Source of the DNA: Tiliqua scincoides
Taxonomy: Eukaryota; Chordata; Lepidosauria; Squamata; Scincidae
Direction: 5' to 3'
Assembly (NCBI RefSeq): GCF_035046505.1
Contig: NC_089825.1
Span: forward strand, 2,259,029 to 2,323,028
Length of the DNA stretch: 64,000 nucleotides
In this document: in pieces, positions 61,448 through 64,000 of the stretch
Layout of the letters: each line of letters starts with the position of its first letter
How positions within the stretch are numbered: the first letter of the stretch is position 1
Notes under the pieces: generated by a model
The model's database searches: none
The model's input: only the letters and a program-made list of their open reading frames with translations
Told to the model about the DNA's origin: nothing
Made by a program: the position numbers and the translations under genes

Positions 61448-64000
61448 TAATATAGATATGTGTTGATGGTCTGCCTTGGCTGGATTCCACCATATATGTA
61501 TACTGGATTTTGAAATTCTGCTGTACTGGAAACATTTCTAAAGCAGAACTCAGACCTTCTGCCTATATGGGTCCCCTGATAGATTTCTGGGATTTTGCAG
61601 ACTGGAAGTGGGGAGGGCTCATCTCTCACTTGCACCGTAGCTCAGCCGGAAGAGAGAGAAGACTTGTCCTCTTGACTTTTATCTTCCCCAAACTGCACAA
61701 ATTTTTAAAAAAGAGAATAATATGAAAGTGATGGCACATGGCTGAATAGATTCCTCCACCATTCTGAAATCTGAACCTGTCACTGGTATTTACTGTCACT
61801 GCTCTGGTATTTAACCAGAGCAAGACCAAAGGGATGTGGAAATCTCAGAATGACAATGAAATAGAGCAGAGAGCATCCACTCACTATGCCCCCTGCCAAC
61901 AGAGAACAATACTTTGTGCCTCTAATGAAGGAGGCCTTCAGTGGGTCTGGCAGTGACTGTAGAGGAGAGCTTTGGGTTGTGGTGGGCAGCTTGAGGTGAG
62001 CCTCAGCTCAGTGCACAGTAAGGGAAAGGAGAGGTGCCTCCCATGTCATGCCATGCCATTACGGAAATCTATGACGCAGCAGCCTGAATACACTGCACAG
62101 GTTTACAGGCCATGATGACCGTATGCAACATCCAGGTTTTAGAGGCAGCCCTTCTCCAAATGCCAGGTGCGAGGGAGTGACGACAGGTGCGCATCAGGTT
62201 GTCCCGAGTGCTCCCTGAGGCATCTTTTCTGGAGTTGGCTCACATCACATCTTCTGCATGCAAAGCATGTGCTCTTCCACTGAGCCAAGGTCTGTTCCCT
62301 GTGTCGGATCACCAATTTGTAATTCAGATTCCCAAATCCAGTTGATGCTTCACCTCCAAGCATGGAGATAGAAACCAAAGGTGCTTCTGTTTCAGCCCAG
62401 AAGAAGTGTGTGCTTCTCCAGCCAGGCTCCCTTTGCTGCTCTTATCTCAGGGTCTGCACACTGGGTAGGTTATAAGATAGTCTCTTCACCTCCAACTTTT
62501 TTTCTGGTTTTTTTGGCTGAAGTCCCTCATTAGGCAAACTGGTCTCCTACAACAAGATCTTTGTGTTCGTTCTGCAAAGACTCTGCTGCACGGAGGGAAA
62601 ATTCCTCTTTTTGTTGTTGTTGTGGAGAGGAGGAAGTTGCCGTGGCTTACAGCATACTAATAAAGCTAATGGAGGAAAACGAACATTTCTGATTGGCTTG
62701 AAATGAACATCTACAATAATTTTTTGAAAAGCGGAGCAGGCATGCTGCAGCTCAGAATCAGTCCCTTCCTTTTGCTTTAGGTTTGTACAGATTGGAAGAT
62801 AAGGGTGGCAGAAGAGGAGACTGAAACGTAAAATAAATTCAGATAGCAAGATAACAAACTGGGTCATGCTGTTTCCAGCTAGCCTGCCTCTACTTATTCC
62901 ATTTTGTTACTGATTGGCAGCATAATAGCGCCACCAATGTGCTGCTTTTTGGAAGATAAGAGGCACTTCCCTGTCCCGAGGAGCTTGCAGTCTGAAATGG
63001 GACTCGCATAGGATATGAGCTAATCTTAAACTACAGCTTATTCTCAGGGTGGTGGTGGTGGTTCTTAGGGCAGTGTGAGCAGGTCGAGTGACTGGTCCCC
63101 CATCAGAGTTTCTGGGCTCCAGTCTGGCATCTGTTTGCAAAAGTACCCAGTCTGATGCCTCAGGGAAGCTCACAGGCAAGTTCTGCTGTGGGAAGCGATC
63201 CCCTCTGAACTGCCCCACCCCCTGGCTTTAAAGGTCTCCTGCCTCCTTACATGAAGGTTCCCTGAACTCTTGTGGGCAATAAGTGTTTATGGATCCCCCC
63301 TCCCAACATGGAATTGCCTCATTTCCCTTGAAAACCAGGAAGGGTGGAGGGCATCCTTCAGACATCTGAACGCAAAGGTTCTTGGACTTGATTCCTGTCA
63401 TCTGCAATTTAAATGTGTTCAAAGAATTTGAGACCCTGGAGAGCAGACAGTGCTGGGTTAGGCAGACCAGTGGCAGCACCATAGTGAACTACGCACTGCA
63501 CAGAGTCCTTTTGCCTGACCTGAACTGTGAGTCTGCTTCAGAAGGCGATCCGGAACCCCTGGTCTCTTTGGGTGTACATACACAGAGGCACCAATGAAGC
63601 TTCAGTCTCTTGATTCTCTCTACTCCGTTTTATAGATCTCACTTGTGCCTCTTCAGAAATTTCTGTGCACCCTGCACAGGCAAGTTTTAGAAAGGAAGGA
63701 AAAAACACCCTTTGTTCTCCAGTACTGCCCCTTCTATGGAACCATAAAAGGTTGAGGTTTGGGGCTGGCTGCCAACCCCAAACCAGACCCTCTAGCTAGC
63801 CATTCCTCCTGCAGCCAAGTATCTGAGGTCTCCCATCTTCCATGCGACTTGGTGAGGGCAACAGCCAGGCTTGCCATCTGAAGAATCCTGTAGCAGTCCT
63901 GTTAAATGGGCATATGCACCATACGTCTGTGTATTTAAAAAGCACTTCTGTGGGTGTCTTGCCTTGGTGGTTTTCTGCTCTTGAAAGAAATGAACACATG
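61448..64000 (+). other. NBEAL2: NBEAL2 intron 1, no further gene
   Basis: Apart from a short SINE-like fragment near 62215-62300, no exon or repeat family was recognised to the end of the window. Confidence 0.45.
62215..62300 (-). repeat. tRNA-derived SINE head fragment
   Basis: The minus strand reads TTGGCTCAGTGGAAGAGCAC and GCTTTGCATGCAGAAG, an A-box and anticodon-arm pattern of tRNA-Ala-like SINEs. The B box is not clear. Confidence 0.45.

Noticed and set aside
55101-64000. NBEAL2 exon 2
   Set aside because: I looked for a segment like KDLGYLQQWLKAF in the plus frames and found none, so intron 1 seems to extend beyond the window.
1-64000. Retroviral or LTR elements, Polintons, CRISPR arrays, bacterial operons
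   Set aside because: No paired long terminal repeats, gag/pol/env-like frames, capsid genes, regular direct-repeat arrays or operon structure were recognised.

Overview
The window looks like genomic DNA from a lizard-type squamate reptile. This is inferred from three things: vertebrate exon/intron genes, long introns full of CR1-clade and L2-clade LINE 3' ends, and a 5S-rRNA-derived SINE of the kind known from Sauria. There are also many hAT and Harbinger-like MITEs. No bacterial-type gene, CRISPR array or convincing retrovirus or LTR element was seen. Two conserved protein genes anchor it. CCDC12 (spliceosome protein, minus strand) can be followed through seven coding exons from 45979 down to the stop at 18964, with frame-consistent splice sites and a predicted 169-aa product. 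NBEAL2 (BEACH protein, plus strand) begins at 54660 with its 17-codon first exon, and the rest of the window is its intron 1. The head-to-head CCDC12-NBEAL2 order matches the human 3p21.31 arrangement. Layout: 1-6.0 kb holds a tandem duplication carrying two copies (A, B) of an unrecognised two-exon gene on the minus strand. It encodes a small secreted precursor: signal peptide, acidic pro-region, then a basic two-cysteine peptide. Copy A looks intact; copy B has a CR1 LINE inserted in its second exon. A third related first exon (copy C) lies at 14.27-14.41 kb. 6-18 kb is otherwise mostly transposon sequence. 18-46 kb is CCDC12, whose introns hold a large nearly perfect palindrome (32.16 kb), several hAT elements with intact 8-bp target duplications, and LINE fragments. 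46-54 kb is the intergenic space between the two divergent promoters. It holds MITEs, a three-level nested insertion in a (GT)n tract, a possible orphan transmembrane exon (52.0 kb), and a cluster of degenerate short inverted repeats just upstream of the NBEAL2 CpG island. 54.7-64 kb is NBEAL2 intron 1. The main candidate for something undescribed is the small secreted-peptide gene family at the left end. Its two-exon structure, in-phase splice sites, conserved cysteines and duplicated copies are visible directly, but I do not recognise the family. A second item of interest is that a 5S SINE, a LINE and a third element type in the window all end in the same 35-bp tail.
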